NCBI RefSeq assembly: GCF_002250505.1 | Contig: NZ_NJGY01000002.1 | Coordinates: 302,839 to 366,838, forward strand | DNA from: Janthinobacterium sp. PC23-8 | Lineage (GTDB): Bacteria; Pseudomonadota; Gammaproteobacteria; Burkholderiales; Burkholderiaceae_D | DNA length: 64,000 nt | Reading direction: 5' to 3' | In this document: in pieces, positions 32,506 to 42,634 of the stretch | Layout of the letters: the number at the start of each line of letters is the position of its first letter | How positions within the stretch are numbered: position 1 is the stretch's first letter | Made by a program: the position numbers and the translations under genes | Notes under the pieces: generated by a model | Database searches by the model: none | What the model was told of the DNA's origin: nothing | The model's input: the letters and a program-made list of their open reading frames with translations, nothing else

Positions 32506-33909
32506 CTATACATGGCGCAAGGCGTCGACGATGTTGAGCTTCGCGGCGCGGTTGGCCGGCCACCAGGCCGAGACGACGGTCAGGAAGGCCAGGCTGAGCG
32601 CGCTGCCGAACATCAGCTTGTTGTCGCCCCACACCCGCACCATAACCGGGTATTCGTACGAATAGCCGGGCGGCGCCCAAGTCATGCCGCTGTGATTGAT
32701 CACATAGGAGATCGGCAAGGCGATCGCGATGCCCAATCCCGCACCGATCAGGCCCAGCAACAAACCTTCGCTGACAAACAGGCTGCGAATGCCGGCGCGC
32801 CGCTGGCCGATGGCCCGCAGGGTGCCGATTTCCGTGGTGCGCTCGACCACCGCCGTGCTCATCGTGTTACCGACCGTAAACAGCACGATCATGTAAATCA
32901 GGATCGAGATGAAGCCGAACATCGAGTCGAAGAATTGGATCACCTGTTTGTAGATCGGCGATAAGGTTTCGTAATCCAGTACTTCGAGCTTCAGAGTCTT
33001 GAATTCGGCTGCCAGCAATTGGTCGAGCCGCGCCCTGGCCGCCGGCATCTGTGCCGTATGCGCCAGCTGAATCTGGATCGCCGTCACCTGCGGCGCGGCG
33101 CCGCCGAACACCAGGCGCTGCGCCTGGTCCAGATGCATGACGATCAGCGAGTCGTCGATTTCCTTGACGCCCCAGTTATCGGCCCGCACCACGTTCAGGC
33201 CGGTGACGTTGGGCGCACCGCGCACACTGGCCGCCAGCAGTTCGATATGCGTGTCGCCCGCATCGGGCGCGCCGGCCTGCTCGAGCGCCGACAAGGCCGC
33301 AATGTGGTCCGGCGCGGCCGGCCCACTTTCGCCCGCGCTGGCCGAAGCGCCCATATCTTCCGCCGTCGGGCAGTCCTTGAGCTTGAGCGGCGCGCACATT
33401 TGCAGCAGCCGGGCGACACCGGTACCCATGACGACCGAATCGGCAGGCGTGCCGGCCAGCGCAATCGGGGGGGCATAACTGAGGCTGCCGTAATCATCCC
33501 ATTTACGCATCTTGTTTTGCTCGTCCACCACCACGCCGGCGGCGACCACGCCCTTCGAGACGCCATTTGAAAAGTTACCCGCGATGCCGTTGAGCCGCAA
33601 ACTTGGCGTGACGACCGCCAGCATCGGCTGCAATACCGGATCTTTTTTTACCGCATCGATAATGCGCTGATAATCGGTAATGCCGTAGGCGACGGGATTG
33701 CCGCTGCCGTACAGGAAATAGCCTTTGTGCTGGATCTGCAGGTGGCCGTGGTATTGCACGTACCCGGTCTGGGTGGCGAGAATGGCATTGCGTGCATAGC
33801 CGCCGAATATCAGCATCGACACCAGCCCGACCACCATCGCGGCCAGGGTCGTCATCGAACGCCGCCGATTGCGCAACAAATTGCGCAGTGCGAGTGAAAA
33901 CACCATCAT
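32506..33909 (-). CDS. ABC transporter permease (FtsX/MacB/LolC type)
   Basis: 467 residues: an N-terminal helix (about 20-40), a large periplasmic domain (about 45-335), and three C-terminal helices in the FtsX domain (about 340-460; MSTAVVERTTEIGTLRAIGQRR is the coupling segment). This is the mechanotransmission type that drives periplasmic events rather than pumping through a channel. It overlaps the ATPase gene by 4 bp. Confidence 0.85.
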   Translation of the reverse strand: MMVFSLALRNLLRNRRRSMTTLAAMVVGLVSMLIFGGYARNAILATQTGYVQYHGHLQIQHKGYFLYGSGNPVAYGITDYQRIIDAVKKDPVLQPMLAVVTPSLRLNGIAGNFSNGVSKGVVAAGVVVDEQNKMRKWDDYGSLSYAPPIALAGTPADSVVMGTGVARLLQMCAPLKLKDCPTAEDMGASASAGESGPAAPDHIAALSALEQAGAPDAGDTHIELLAASVRGAPNVTGLNVVRADNWGVKEIDDSLIVMHLDQAQRLVFGGAAPQVTAIQIQLAHTAQMPAARARLDQLLAAEFKTLKLEVLDYETLSPIYKQVIQFFDSMFGFISILIYMIVLFTVGNTMSTAVVERTTEIGTLRAIGQRRAGIRSLFVSEGLLLGLIGAGLGIAIALPISYVINHSGMTWAPPGYSYEYPVMVRVWGDNKLMFGSALSLAFLTVVSAWWPANRAAKLNIVDALRHV

Positions 33910-34613
33910 GAAGACCTTTCCAACACCGTTTCGCGCCGCTCGATACCGGTAATGCGGCCGTCGCGAATGAATACCGCATCGTCGGCCTCGGCCAACACCT
34001 TGGGATCGTGGGAAGAAAAAACGAACGAGACCTTGTGCTCGTGCTGCATCTTGCGCATCAAGACAATGATGGCCGCACCGGTCTCGCTGTCGAGATTGGC
34101 GGTCGGCTCGTCGGCCAGCACCAGCTGCGGCGACATCACCAGCGCGCGGGCAATGGCCACGCGCTGGCGCTGGCCGCCGGACAGCTGCCCGGGCTGGTTG
34201 CCGGCCTTGTCCGCGAGACCCACCGCGTCGAGCAGGGACATCACGCGCTGCTTGCGCTCGCGCGCCGGAATCTTGGCCAGCAACAGTGGATATTCGACGT
34301 TTTCATACGCCGTTAATACCGGCATCAGATTGAAGCTCTGGAAAACGAAACCAAGGTGGCGCACCCGGAAATCGGACAATTCATTGTCCGACATGGTGTT
34401 GACGGCACGCCCAGCCAGGATAATTTCGCCGGCATCCGGGCGATCGATACAGCCGATCATATTCAACAAGGTCGTCTTGCCGCTACCGGACGCGCCGGAT
34501 ATGACGGTGAAACAATTGGGACGAATTTCGAGATTTATATTCGCCAAAGCCGGCACAGTAACCGCGCCCAGGCGATAGGTCTTATCGACCTGTTTGAGAA
34601 TGATCGAACTCAC
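33906..34613 (-). CDS. ABC transporter ATP-binding protein (LolD/MacB type)
   Basis: About 235 residues with Walker A GASGSGKTT, Q-loop FQSFNLMP, signature LSGGQRQRVAIARAL, Walker B LVLADEPT and the H-loop SHD. It energises the FtsX-type permease. GTG 34613 is chosen because AGGAG lies 4-5 bases upstream; the frame is open to 34718 but lacks a site. First gene of the four-gene export operon. Confidence 0.86.
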   Translation of the reverse strand: MSSIILKQVDKTYRLGAVTVPALANINLEIRPNCFTVISGASGSGKTTLLNMIGCIDRPDAGEIILAGRAVNTMSDNELSDFRVRHLGFVFQSFNLMPVLTAYENVEYPLLLAKIPARERKQRVMSLLDAVGLADKAGNQPGQLSGGQRQRVAIARALVMSPQLVLADEPTANLDSETGAAIIVLMRKMQHEHKVSFVFSSHDPKVLAEADDAVFIRDGRITGIERRETVLERSS

Positions 34614-34829
34614 GAGACTCCTATAGAAATTCCACGCAGCCGACAAGCGACTTGTTTCATAATGCGCCTTGCGCAGGCGGCAATTGTATCGACTTAACAA
34701 TTTTACATTGGACCACAAGAAGATACACGCGTCAATGCCATCGGCACTGGAGCAAATCGCCGTGCGTTAGAATGTCGGCGCAATATGAAAATCACATGAC
34801 AAACGACAGGACAAAAGGATGATGACAAG

Positions 34830-35189
34830 ATGATGGCGTCCAAGCTGCTGCAGCATCATTCCCTCACGGCCAAATACGGCTTTGGCCTTTTCCCTTTGCC
34901 GGCCTACCGCCCGGTCAGCCAGGGAGAATGGCGCATCACGACCCATCTGCCCACCATGGCCGACGGCTACCTTGCCACTACCTCCTTTGAAGCGAATGCC
35001 GTCCTCAAGAAAGGACGCGCGGTCTGGATGTCGACCTGTCTGCTGGAACAGGAAAGCCACAGCTGGCACGTCCATTGCGCGCAAGGGGTGGTGGTGGTCG
35101 CGGGCCTTGGCATGGGCATGTACGCCTATGCCATCGCAATGAAACCGTCCGTTGATCTGGTCATCGTGGATCGAAACATGGCTCTCTGA
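34830..35189 (+). pseudogene. N-terminal fragment of a methyltransferase-like protein
   Basis: 119 residues ending in a glycine-rich Rossmann start (VVVVAGLGMGMYAYAIAM, then VDLVIVDRN). That looks like motif I and the acidic loop of SAM-dependent methyltransferases or spermidine-synthase-like proteins. The frame stops just after, so the rest of the fold is missing. It is isolated between the ABC operon and the diguanylate cyclase. Most likely a relic. Confidence 0.45.
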
Positions 35190-35285
35190 AATACTTGGGG
35201 ATGGGGGCGCCGCGATCAGACCAATATCCGTGCAACAACGCCCTAGTGGACAATAAATTGCGGAGGCAAATCAGACCACAATAAT

Positions 35286-36851
35286 TTATGCCTGCGGCAA
35301 GACCGCTGCGGTGCCAGTAGCCGATTTTTTACGACGCGATTTCTGTTCATACATAGCCTGATCAGCCATATCGAGCAGCCTCTCAGGGCTCGACCCACAC
35401 TCAGGGTACGAAGCGTGCCCCACACTCGCCGCAGCGACAAGTGAAACACCATTTATGTCGTACGGCAGCTTCATCATGGCTTCGATGATTGCTATTACTT
35501 TTAAAGTATCGCTTGGGTTGCTATTAACCAGCACAATCGCAAACTCATCCCCTCCCATACGAGCTGCGAGGTCAGATTTGCGAAGTCGAGAAATCAAGCG
35601 CTCAGCAGCTTGCTTTAATAATTCGTCTCCGACAGCATGACCGTGAATGTCATTGACGAGTTTGAAGCCGTCCAGGTCCAGATAAAGCACCGCAAGCGGC
35701 GTACCCATGCGAGAACATAGAGATAGTTGCTGCACGAGGAATGAGTGAAGCATGACGCGATTGGCCAAACCGGTTAGTGCATCGTGATTGGCCTGGTGTG
35801 TGGCTGCCAGCAGCATAGCCGAAGCCTTGCTCAGTGCCAGGCCCACCTCGTTAGCTTCGCGCAGCCCATGGTTGATCGAACTTACCTCTTGCCCGGAACC
35901 CAATGCCAATGCCGGAGCAATCAACCCTTGCATGGCATCGCGAATTCGCGTACCGATCTTCCAGGCTAAAAATAATCCCGCCCCTAAAGTGACAATCGTA
36001 AGGGATACAAGCAACCTGAGTCTGTTTACAGTTTCGTTGTTTAAAACCTGCAGCGGAATACCTATGGCGACAGTCCAGCCAGAATTCTGTGCACGTGCCA
36101 GTACCGTGAGCATTGGTTTGCCGTCCAGTGTGCGGGTCTCAAAGGTACCTTCGGGCTGCTCGCGCAGGCGTTTCAACACTTCAGGCATAGCTAACGTGCC
36201 TGTATGGCGCTCCATATCTGCGGAGCGAGCAACAATCTCTCCAGTTCTATCCAAAATACTGGCAATCCAATATTCAGGGTAGTTTTGATGCCGCAGAATT
36301 TCGCCGAATCGGGTAGCTGGCACTGTTCCTGATAATATGTTTTCCTTGCCCGCGCGATTGACCAAAAGAACCCCGACAGATACCAACTGACGCTTTGATA
36401 ACGGTCCGGTAAATAAATTAGAAATGTGCATTGTCCGATGTTGATGAATGGCTTTCAACGCTTGGTCATCGCGCTCCAACGGCAGCGGGTGACCTGATGG
36501 TATGACCGTGTTCATTAACTGTTGTCCGCGATTGTCTTCCAGGACGATATTGAAGATGTTTTGCCTCACTAACAGATCGGCTGCCTGAGCATGGAATGCC
36601 TCCAAATTGTCGGCAGCAAAGCTTGGAGAAGTGGACAGGGCCGATAGTGCTGCAGCAACCGTCGCGAACTCTTTGTCTACCTCCATCGTATTCGCACGCG
36701 CTATTGCCATGGCGCTGCGGATGAAATTTGTACGGGCAAGATGCAAATCGTAGGCGATCAAGATTCCGGCCAACAGAAATGCAGGAACAATGCAAGCTGA
36801 GACGAGCAGCATGAGCAGAGATCGGATTGAAGGCGCATAGGTTGACTTCAT
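35286..36851 (-). CDS. membrane diguanylate cyclase with Cache-type sensor
   Basis: 521 residues: first helix (about 12-33), a periplasmic dCache-like sensor (about 40-270), second helix (about 280-300), a short HAMP-like linker, and a GGDEF domain (about 355-505). The active site is intact (MGGDEFAIVL), and the RxxD product-inhibition site is present five residues upstream (RKSDLAARM). It should make cyclic-di-GMP in response to a periplasmic ligand and be feedback-inhibited. Base composition is a little less GC-rich than its neighbours. Confidence 0.87.
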   Translation of the reverse strand: MKSTYAPSIRSLLMLLVSACIVPAFLLAGILIAYDLHLARTNFIRSAMAIARANTMEVDKEFATVAAALSALSTSPSFAADNLEAFHAQAADLLVRQNIFNIVLEDNRGQQLMNTVIPSGHPLPLERDDQALKAIHQHRTMHISNLFTGPLSKRQLVSVGVLLVNRAGKENILSGTVPATRFGEILRHQNYPEYWIASILDRTGEIVARSADMERHTGTLAMPEVLKRLREQPEGTFETRTLDGKPMLTVLARAQNSGWTVAIGIPLQVLNNETVNRLRLLVSLTIVTLGAGLFLAWKIGTRIRDAMQGLIAPALALGSGQEVSSINHGLREANEVGLALSKASAMLLAATHQANHDALTGLANRVMLHSFLVQQLSLCSRMGTPLAVLYLDLDGFKLVNDIHGHAVGDELLKQAAERLISRLRKSDLAARMGGDEFAIVLVNSNPSDTLKVIAIIEAMMKLPYDINGVSLVAAASVGHASYPECGSSPERLLDMADQAMYEQKSRRKKSATGTAAVLPQA

Positions 36852-36985
36852 TGAGAACCTGCAAAAAAATTATTTATAAGTATTGCCATACTACAATTCT
36901 TTATTGCCACTTTCAATTTTTATAGTTCGGCATTTCCGAAAAAATCGCAATCTTGATACACGGCTGCATGCACCTCATTACATGG

Positions 36986-37621
36986 TCAAGCACCGCCCGC
37001 TTCCGCGCTCCCCACCCTCGCCCGCAATTCCCGCAACTCCTGTTCCAGTTCCGCCAAGCGCTCGCGCAATGGCGCCACCGCCGTGCTGACTTCCTGCTCG
37101 GTAAAACGCGGCGTAATGTGTTGCGGGCAGTTCCAGTCAAACGCTTGCAGGCGCAGGCGGTAGATGCGTTCTATTTTTGCGCCATAGGCGGCATCGGTCA
37201 CCAGCGCCGTCAATGCCGGGTCGGCGCCGGGCGCCAGGATCTCGACCTGCAGGTAGATTTTCAGGCGCGCGCGTCGGGTGTAGTCCATCAGGAACAGGCA
37301 GGCGCGGTCGTTGGTGGCCAGGTTGCCGGTGCTGATGTACTGGCGGTTACCCCGGTAGTCGGCAAAGGCCAGCGTTTGATCGTCGATCAATTTGAGGAAG
37401 CCGCGCGGGCCGCCGCGGTGCTGGACGTAGGGCCAGCCTGTCTCCGACACCGTCGCCATATAGAAGCTGTCACGTTCGGCAAGAAAGACCGCTTCGTTGT
37501 CGGTGAAGCGGTCGAACTCGCGGTGGCCCTTGAAGTCCTGCCAGGCGCGATCGGCGCCCATGGCCGCTTGCGCGGCGCGCACGCCGGGGGTGATGGCGAT
37601 ATCGAGAAAACCATAGGACAT
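36986..37621 (-). CDS. pyridoxamine-5'-phosphate-oxidase-like flavin protein
   Basis: 211 residues with a split-barrel fold (about 40-150): FLAERDSFYMATVSETGWPYVQHRGGPRGFLKL is the PNPOx-like strand pattern and DYRGNRQYISTGNL the flavin-contact part. A predicted coiled coil with many Glu/Arg ends the protein (about 175-205). ATG 37621 follows GGAGG by 5 bases. It may bind FMN or F420; the substrate is unknown. Confidence 0.78.
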   Translation of the reverse strand: MSYGFLDIAITPGVRAAQAAMGADRAWQDFKGHREFDRFTDNEAVFLAERDSFYMATVSETGWPYVQHRGGPRGFLKLIDDQTLAFADYRGNRQYISTGNLATNDRACLFLMDYTRRARLKIYLQVEILAPGADPALTALVTDAAYGAKIERIYRLRLQAFDWNCPQHITPRFTEQEVSTAVAPLRERLAELEQELRELRARVGSAEAGGA

Positions 37622-37765
37622 GACAGCCTCCGCAAGGATGGGCGCCGGGTTTGGCGCCACTGCATGCATTATCCGTCTTTTCAACAGGCATGATCATCCC
37701 GCAAAAGCGGAATGGACCTTGCCAATCAATGCAAGAATCGGCCGGCCGCCTGGATCACCTGCCCT

Positions 37766-39568
37766 TTACGCCTCCATCTTGAAGCCGCCCACAATCACCG
37801 CCAGGTTGGTCGCCTGGTCCTGCAGCGATTGCGCGGCCGCAGCGGCCTCTTCGACCAGGGCCGCGTTTTGCTGGGTGGCCTGGTCCATATGGGCGATGGC
37901 GCGGTTGATTTCTTCGATGCCGGTGTTCTGCTCGGCGCTGGCGCCGGCGATTTCGCTGACGATGGTGCTGACGTTCTTGACGCTGCCGACGATTTCCAGC
38001 ATGGTCTGGCCGGCTTTTTCGACCAGCACGCCGCCATCGGTGATTTTCGATACCGACGAGTCGATCAGCACCTTGATCTCTTTTGCCGCCTGGGCGCTGC
38101 GTTGCGCCAGGCTGCGCACTTCGCTGGCGACCACCGCAAAACCGCGACCCTGCTCGCCCGCGCGCGCCGCCTCCACGGCCGCGTTCAGGGCCAGGATATT
38201 GGTCTGGAAGGCGATGCCGTCGATGACGCCGATAATGTCGACGATCTGGCGCGACGACTGGTTGATCGCCTCCATGGTGCTGACCACATTACCGACCACT
38301 GCACCGCCCTCTTCGGCGATGGTCGACGCATCGAGGGCCAGGCGGTTGGCCTTGCGCGCATTGTCGGCATTCTGCTTGACGGTCGAGGTCAGCTGTTCCA
38401 TGGCCGAGGCGGTTTCTTCCAGTGCACCCGCCTGTTGCTCGGTGCGGCCGGACAGGTCGAGGTTGCCGCTGGCGATCTCCGACGACGACACCTTGACGGC
38501 ATCGCTGGTGCGGCGGATTTCCAGCAGGATGGCGGTGATCTTTTGCACGAATACATTGAACGAGCGCGCGATCTGGCTCACTTCATCCTGGCCGTCCTCG
38601 GGCAGGCGCATGGTCAGGTCGCCGTTGCCCGAACCGATGCTGTCCATGGCATTGCGCACTTGCGACAGGCGGCGGAAAGCGGCGGCGGTAATCATGCCGA
38701 GGATCAAGGCGGCCAGCGCCGCCACCAGCACGATGGTGACCAGCGCCGATTGCGTGGCGTGGCGCATGCCGGCGTTGACGTCGGCCTTGTCCATCGCCAG
38801 CATCAGGGTCCATTCCGTGCCCTTGATCGGCACGCCTTGCACCAGCTTGGCCGCGCCGTTCAGCTGCAGCTCGGTCTTGCCCTCGCTGCCGCCCAGTGCA
38901 ACAAGACGCTCGGCCGTCAGTTCGGCATTCCACTCCTTGGCCGGCTTGTTGATCCATTGCGCATCGGGGTGGGCCAGCATCAGGCCGTCGCGGTCGACCA
39001 GGAAGGCGAAGCTGGCCGGCGTCGGCCGCACGGCCTTGACCACGCTGCTGACGCCATCGAGGAACATGGCCGCCGCCACCACGCCCTGCAAGGCGCCGTC
39101 CTGCTTGACCTGGGCCGTGAACGACACCATCGGCTTCTTGGTCAGCACGTCGGTATAGGGTTTGGTCACCACGGCCGTGCCGGCCTTGACCGATTGCTGG
39201 TACCACGAGCGGCCGGTCGGATCGTAGCCGGGCGGCAGTCCTTCGGGGTTCGAGGTAAAGGCGGTCTTGTCCTGCTTGCCGAGGGTGGTGACGTAGAAGC
39301 CGCCGCCTTTTTGCAACTGACGGATGACGAACACCGGGTCCGCTTGCAGCACGCCTTCGGCCGCAGCGGCGGTCATGCTGGCGCGGGAGGCCACCCATTC
39401 ATTGATGGCGGAGGCATAGCCGTCGGCGATGGAACGGGAATTCTGGTCGATGGCGCGGTCGTTCGAGTTCTTGACGATGACATATGACACGGCACCCACC
39501 AGGCCAAGGCTCAGCAGGAGCAAGGAAATACTGAAAAATAAAATGCGCGTTCTGATCGAAGAAAACAT
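37766..39568 (-). CDS. methyl-accepting chemotaxis protein, dCache sensor
   Basis: 600 residues: helix 1 (about 10-30), a double-Cache ligand domain (about 40-270; [14 protein letters not shown] and [13 protein letters not shown] are typical), helix 2 (about 280-300), HAMP (about 305-355), and the MCP signalling hairpin (about 360-590) with the tip sequence centred on [17 protein letters not shown]. dCache receptors of this kind often bind amino acids or other small amines. No CheW-binding pentapeptide is seen at the C-terminus. Confidence 0.9.
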   Translation of the reverse strand: MFSSIRTRILFFSISLLLLSLGLVGAVSYVIVKNSNDRAIDQNSRSIADGYASAINEWVASRASMTAAAAEGVLQADPVFVIRQLQKGGGFYVTTLGKQDKTAFTSNPEGLPPGYDPTGRSWYQQSVKAGTAVVTKPYTDVLTKKPMVSFTAQVKQDGALQGVVAAAMFLDGVSSVVKAVRPTPASFAFLVDRDGLMLAHPDAQWINKPAKEWNAELTAERLVALGGSEGKTELQLNGAAKLVQGVPIKGTEWTLMLAMDKADVNAGMRHATQSALVTIVLVAALAALILGMITAAAFRRLSQVRNAMDSIGSGNGDLTMRLPEDGQDEVSQIARSFNVFVQKITAILLEIRRTSDAVKVSSSEIASGNLDLSGRTEQQAGALEETASAMEQLTSTVKQNADNARKANRLALDASTIAEEGGAVVGNVVSTMEAINQSSRQIVDIIGVIDGIAFQTNILALNAAVEAARAGEQGRGFAVVASEVRSLAQRSAQAAKEIKVLIDSSVSKITDGGVLVEKAGQTMLEIVGSVKNVSTIVSEIAGASAEQNTGIEEINRAIAHMDQATQQNAALVEEAAAAAQSLQDQATNLAVIVGGFKMEA

Positions 39569-39820
39569 GAAAATATGTCCTGTTATTGTGTGTCATTACT
39601 TCTCGGCCGCAGCCGCGGAAAAAAGCGCCATCCCAACCATTTACAGCGGGAAATTTATCGTACCGGATTTTTTTCGCCAACCGAAAGGACGGCTCAAAAT
39701 ATTCAGCCTGCCAGCCACAGTCCTTGTTTGCCCCCGCCCTTGGACTGAGTGCGAGCTCTCCTATCCGTAGCCAAACTGCTACACTGTAGGTAACTATGGT
39801 CTTTTTACTCTCTATCGCAC

Positions 39821-41389
39821 ATGAATAACGTGGAATCGCTGGTCAGGACCGGTATCGCCGGGCTCGATGAAATCCTTTTCGGCGGCATTCCGCGCCATAA
39901 CAACATCATCGTCGAAGGCGCGCCCGGCGCCGGCAAGACGACCCTGGGGCTGGGCTTTATCCATGCCGGCGCGGCGCAATACAACGAGCCTGGCGTGATT
40001 GTGTCGTTCGAACTCGACGAGACCAAGCTGCTGCGCGACGCGGCCGGCTTTGGCTGGAACCTGCAGGAACAGATCGACGGCGGCCTGATCAAGATCGTCC
40101 AGACCAGCCCCGCCGTGCTGCTGTCGGAGTTCCGCAATACCGATGGCGCTTTTTCCACCGCGCTGCGCACCATGGGCGCCAAGCGCCTGCTGATCGATGG
40201 CCTGACCCCCATGCGGCTGTACGCCGAGGCACACGACCTGGCGTTTCGCGAAGACGTGCATGTGCTGATCGAGGGCCTGAACCGCCTGGGCGTGACCACC
40301 ATGGTGACGGCCGAGCGCGACGAATCGATCGCCACGCCGGCGCATGAGCGCTTCGTCTTCGACACCATTATCGAATTGTCGCGCGCCGAGCACCGGCGCC
40401 GCGTCGAGCGGCGCCTGACGGTGTCGAAGTCGCGCGGCCAGGACTTTATCGCCGGCAGCCACACCATGCGCATCGAAGCGCACCAGGGCATCCATGTGTA
40501 TCGCCGCGCGCAGTCGCGCCCGGTGGTGCTGAACGACCAGCCAACGTCCGACAAGCGCATCTCGGTCGGCGCGCCGGCCATCGACATCCTGATGGACGGC
40601 GGCCTGTACGAGGGTTCGGTGACCATGGTCAGCGGCATTTCCGGCACCGGCAAGACGGTGCTGTCGGTGCAGTTCCTGACGGCCGCCGTCAAGGCCGGCC
40701 ACAAGACCTTGCTCGTCACGCTCGATGAACATCCGCGCCAACTGGCCCGCAACGCCGCCTCGCTGGGCTTTGACCTGGACGGCATGCAGCAGCGCGGCGA
40801 ATTGTTCCTGCTGTACGAGTCGCCGCTGGAACTGGAGCTGGACGTGCACTTCGACCGCGTGATCAAGCTGATCGAGCAGGAAGGCATCACTTGCATCGTC
40901 TTCGATTCGATCGCCGTGTACGAAATGGCCAGCCGCGCGGAGGTGGCCGACTATCTGTATGCGCTGGCGACCCACTGCAAGAACCGCCTGGCCACCGTGT
41001 TTTTCAACTACGAAAGCCCGGAACTGCTGGGTTTGTCGCAGATCAGCGAAGAACTCAAGGGCTCGCATCTGGTCGACAATATCATCCTGCTCAACTACGT
41101 CGAGATCTCGACCGTGCTGCGCCGCGCCATCGCCATTCCGAAAGTGCGCGGCAGCCGCAACCGCCAGGTCACGCGCGAATATGTGATCGCTAGCGGCGGC
41201 CTGGCGCTGCTCGACGAAGACTGCACCGAAGTGGCGCGCGCCAATGCGGTGCCGCAACTGCCGTTCTCGGCCTATTCTAGCCTGCTGTCGCGCTCGCCCA
41301 CGCGCCAGAGTCCGGCCATCGAATCGGCCGTCGTCAATGGCGAAGAGCTGCCCGATTCGGTAGTGCTGCCGCAACAAGAGACTTCGTGA
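39821..41389 (+). CDS. two-domain KaiC-like ATPase
   Basis: 522 residues with two RecA/KaiC domains (about 5-240 and 245-490). Walker A motifs GAPGAGKTT and GISGTGKTV, and catalytic Glu pairs in the first (FELDE) and second (TLDEH) halves. This is the KaiC/RadA-like layout found outside cyanobacteria. No kaiA or kaiB is present; the partner is the histidine kinase that overlaps it by 4 bp. It is more likely a stress or signalling switch than a clock. Confidence 0.85.
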   Translation: MNNVESLVRTGIAGLDEILFGGIPRHNNIIVEGAPGAGKTTLGLGFIHAGAAQYNEPGVIVSFELDETKLLRDAAGFGWNLQEQIDGGLIKIVQTSPAVLLSEFRNTDGAFSTALRTMGAKRLLIDGLTPMRLYAEAHDLAFREDVHVLIEGLNRLGVTTMVTAERDESIATPAHERFVFDTIIELSRAEHRRRVERRLTVSKSRGQDFIAGSHTMRIEAHQGIHVYRRAQSRPVVLNDQPTSDKRISVGAPAIDILMDGGLYEGSVTMVSGISGTGKTVLSVQFLTAAVKAGHKTLLVTLDEHPRQLARNAASLGFDLDGMQQRGELFLLYESPLELELDVHFDRVIKLIEQEGITCIVFDSIAVYEMASRAEVADYLYALATHCKNRLATVFFNYESPELLGLSQISEELKGSHLVDNIILLNYVEISTVLRRAIAIPKVRGSRNRQVTREYVIASGGLALLDEDCTEVARANAVPQLPFSAYSSLLSRSPTRQSPAIESAVVNGEELPDSVVLPQQETS

Positions 41390-42630
41390 TCCGCATCGCC
41401 GAACCCGATTTTGCCCAGGTCGACTGGGACGAATGGCGCACGCCACTGCTGCAGTTCAGCCAGGCAAGCGGCCTGGTCGTTTCTGCCTATGATATCGCCG
41501 GCGCGCGCCAGCTGGGCCCTTTGCTGTCGACGCGCACGGCGCGCTTTCTCGGCACGTCAAGCCTGTGGCAGGACGACGGCCCCGGCACGGCCGTCGAGCG
41601 CCGGATCGTGGCCGGCATGGCGGCCGGCCAGGCGAATACTGAAGAATTGTTCCACGGCATGCGCATCTGCTCGCTGCCCCTGACGCGCGCCGGCGAGCGT
41701 TATGGCGCACTGGTGTTTGGCTGGTGCATGCGCGACTTCAGTTCGCCCATGGCCTGCGAACAGCTGGCTGCCCTGACAGGCGTGGCGGGCCACGCGCTAT
41801 GGAACGCAGTGCGGCTGGAGTCGCCGCTGACCGACGCGCGCCTGGCTACCTACCGCGAATTGTTGCGCACCCTGGCCGGCTCGCTGGACCGCCAGCGCGA
41901 CACCATCGATGAATTGAACCGGGTGAGCCGCACCCGCGACCTGTTCCTGGCTACCGTCTCGCACGAAATGCGCACCCCCTTGTCGGCCCTGTCGATGCGG
42001 GTCGACCTGCTGCTGCACACCCTGCAGGACATGGCGCCGGCGCTGCAGGCATCCTTGCTGGCGATGCGCGTGCATGTGCGCCAGGAAGCGGCCATGGTGG
42101 AAGACCTGATCGACGCGGCGCGCACCCTGACCGGCACCATGTCGATCGAGCGCTTGCCCGTCTCGCTGGGGCGCATCGTGCGCGACGCCGTGTCGACCGT
42201 CGAAACCAGCGCCATTGAAAAACGCATCGTCTTTTCCATCACGCCGGCCAACTACGGCGACCATATCCAGATTGACGCCGATCCACGCCGTCTGCAGCAG
42301 GTGTTGTGGAACCTGATACTGAACGCCATCAAATTCACGCCGCCGGGCGGCAGCGTCGGCTTGAACATCGCCAGCGACTTTGATGGCGTGCGTATCCGCG
42401 TGCACGACAGCGGCCAGGGCATTGCGCCGCAAGACCTGCCACATGTGTTTGGCGCCTTCACCCTGCAAAGCCACGCCAATGCCAGCGGCCTGGGCCTGGG
42501 GCTGTATATCGCGCGCCGCATCGTTGAGCTGCACGGCGGCGCGATTACCGTGGCCAGCGCCGGCAAGGACCTGGGCAGCAGTTTTACCATTTACCTGCCC
42601 GGCGCCGCCCCTCCCTCCTTACTTGACTGA
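41386..42630 (+). CDS. sensor histidine kinase paired with KaiC-like ATPase
   Basis: 414 residues, GTG start overlapping the KaiC-like gene by 4 bp. The N-terminal about 160 residues look like a GAF-type sensor with no membrane helix, so it is cytoplasmic. Then HisKA with the phospho-acceptor in TVSHEMRTPLS (about 195), and a HATPase domain with N-box NLILNAIKFT, G1 HDSGQGI and G2 GLGLGLYI. No response regulator is adjacent. The KaiC-like protein may control its activity. Confidence 0.87.
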   Translation: MIRIAEPDFAQVDWDEWRTPLLQFSQASGLVVSAYDIAGARQLGPLLSTRTARFLGTSSLWQDDGPGTAVERRIVAGMAAGQANTEELFHGMRICSLPLTRAGERYGALVFGWCMRDFSSPMACEQLAALTGVAGHALWNAVRLESPLTDARLATYRELLRTLAGSLDRQRDTIDELNRVSRTRDLFLATVSHEMRTPLSALSMRVDLLLHTLQDMAPALQASLLAMRVHVRQEAAMVEDLIDAARTLTGTMSIERLPVSLGRIVRDAVSTVETSAIEKRIVFSITPANYGDHIQIDADPRRLQQVLWNLILNAIKFTPPGGSVGLNIASDFDGVRIRVHDSGQGIAPQDLPHVFGAFTLQSHANASGLGLGLYIARRIVELHGGAITVASAGKDLGSSFTIYLPGAAPPSLLD

Positions 42631-42634
42631 AGCA

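Noticed and set aside
40891-41193. Alternative-frame ORFs within the KaiC-like gene
   Set aside because: They are +1/+2 shadows of a gene whose motifs are intact in the main frame.
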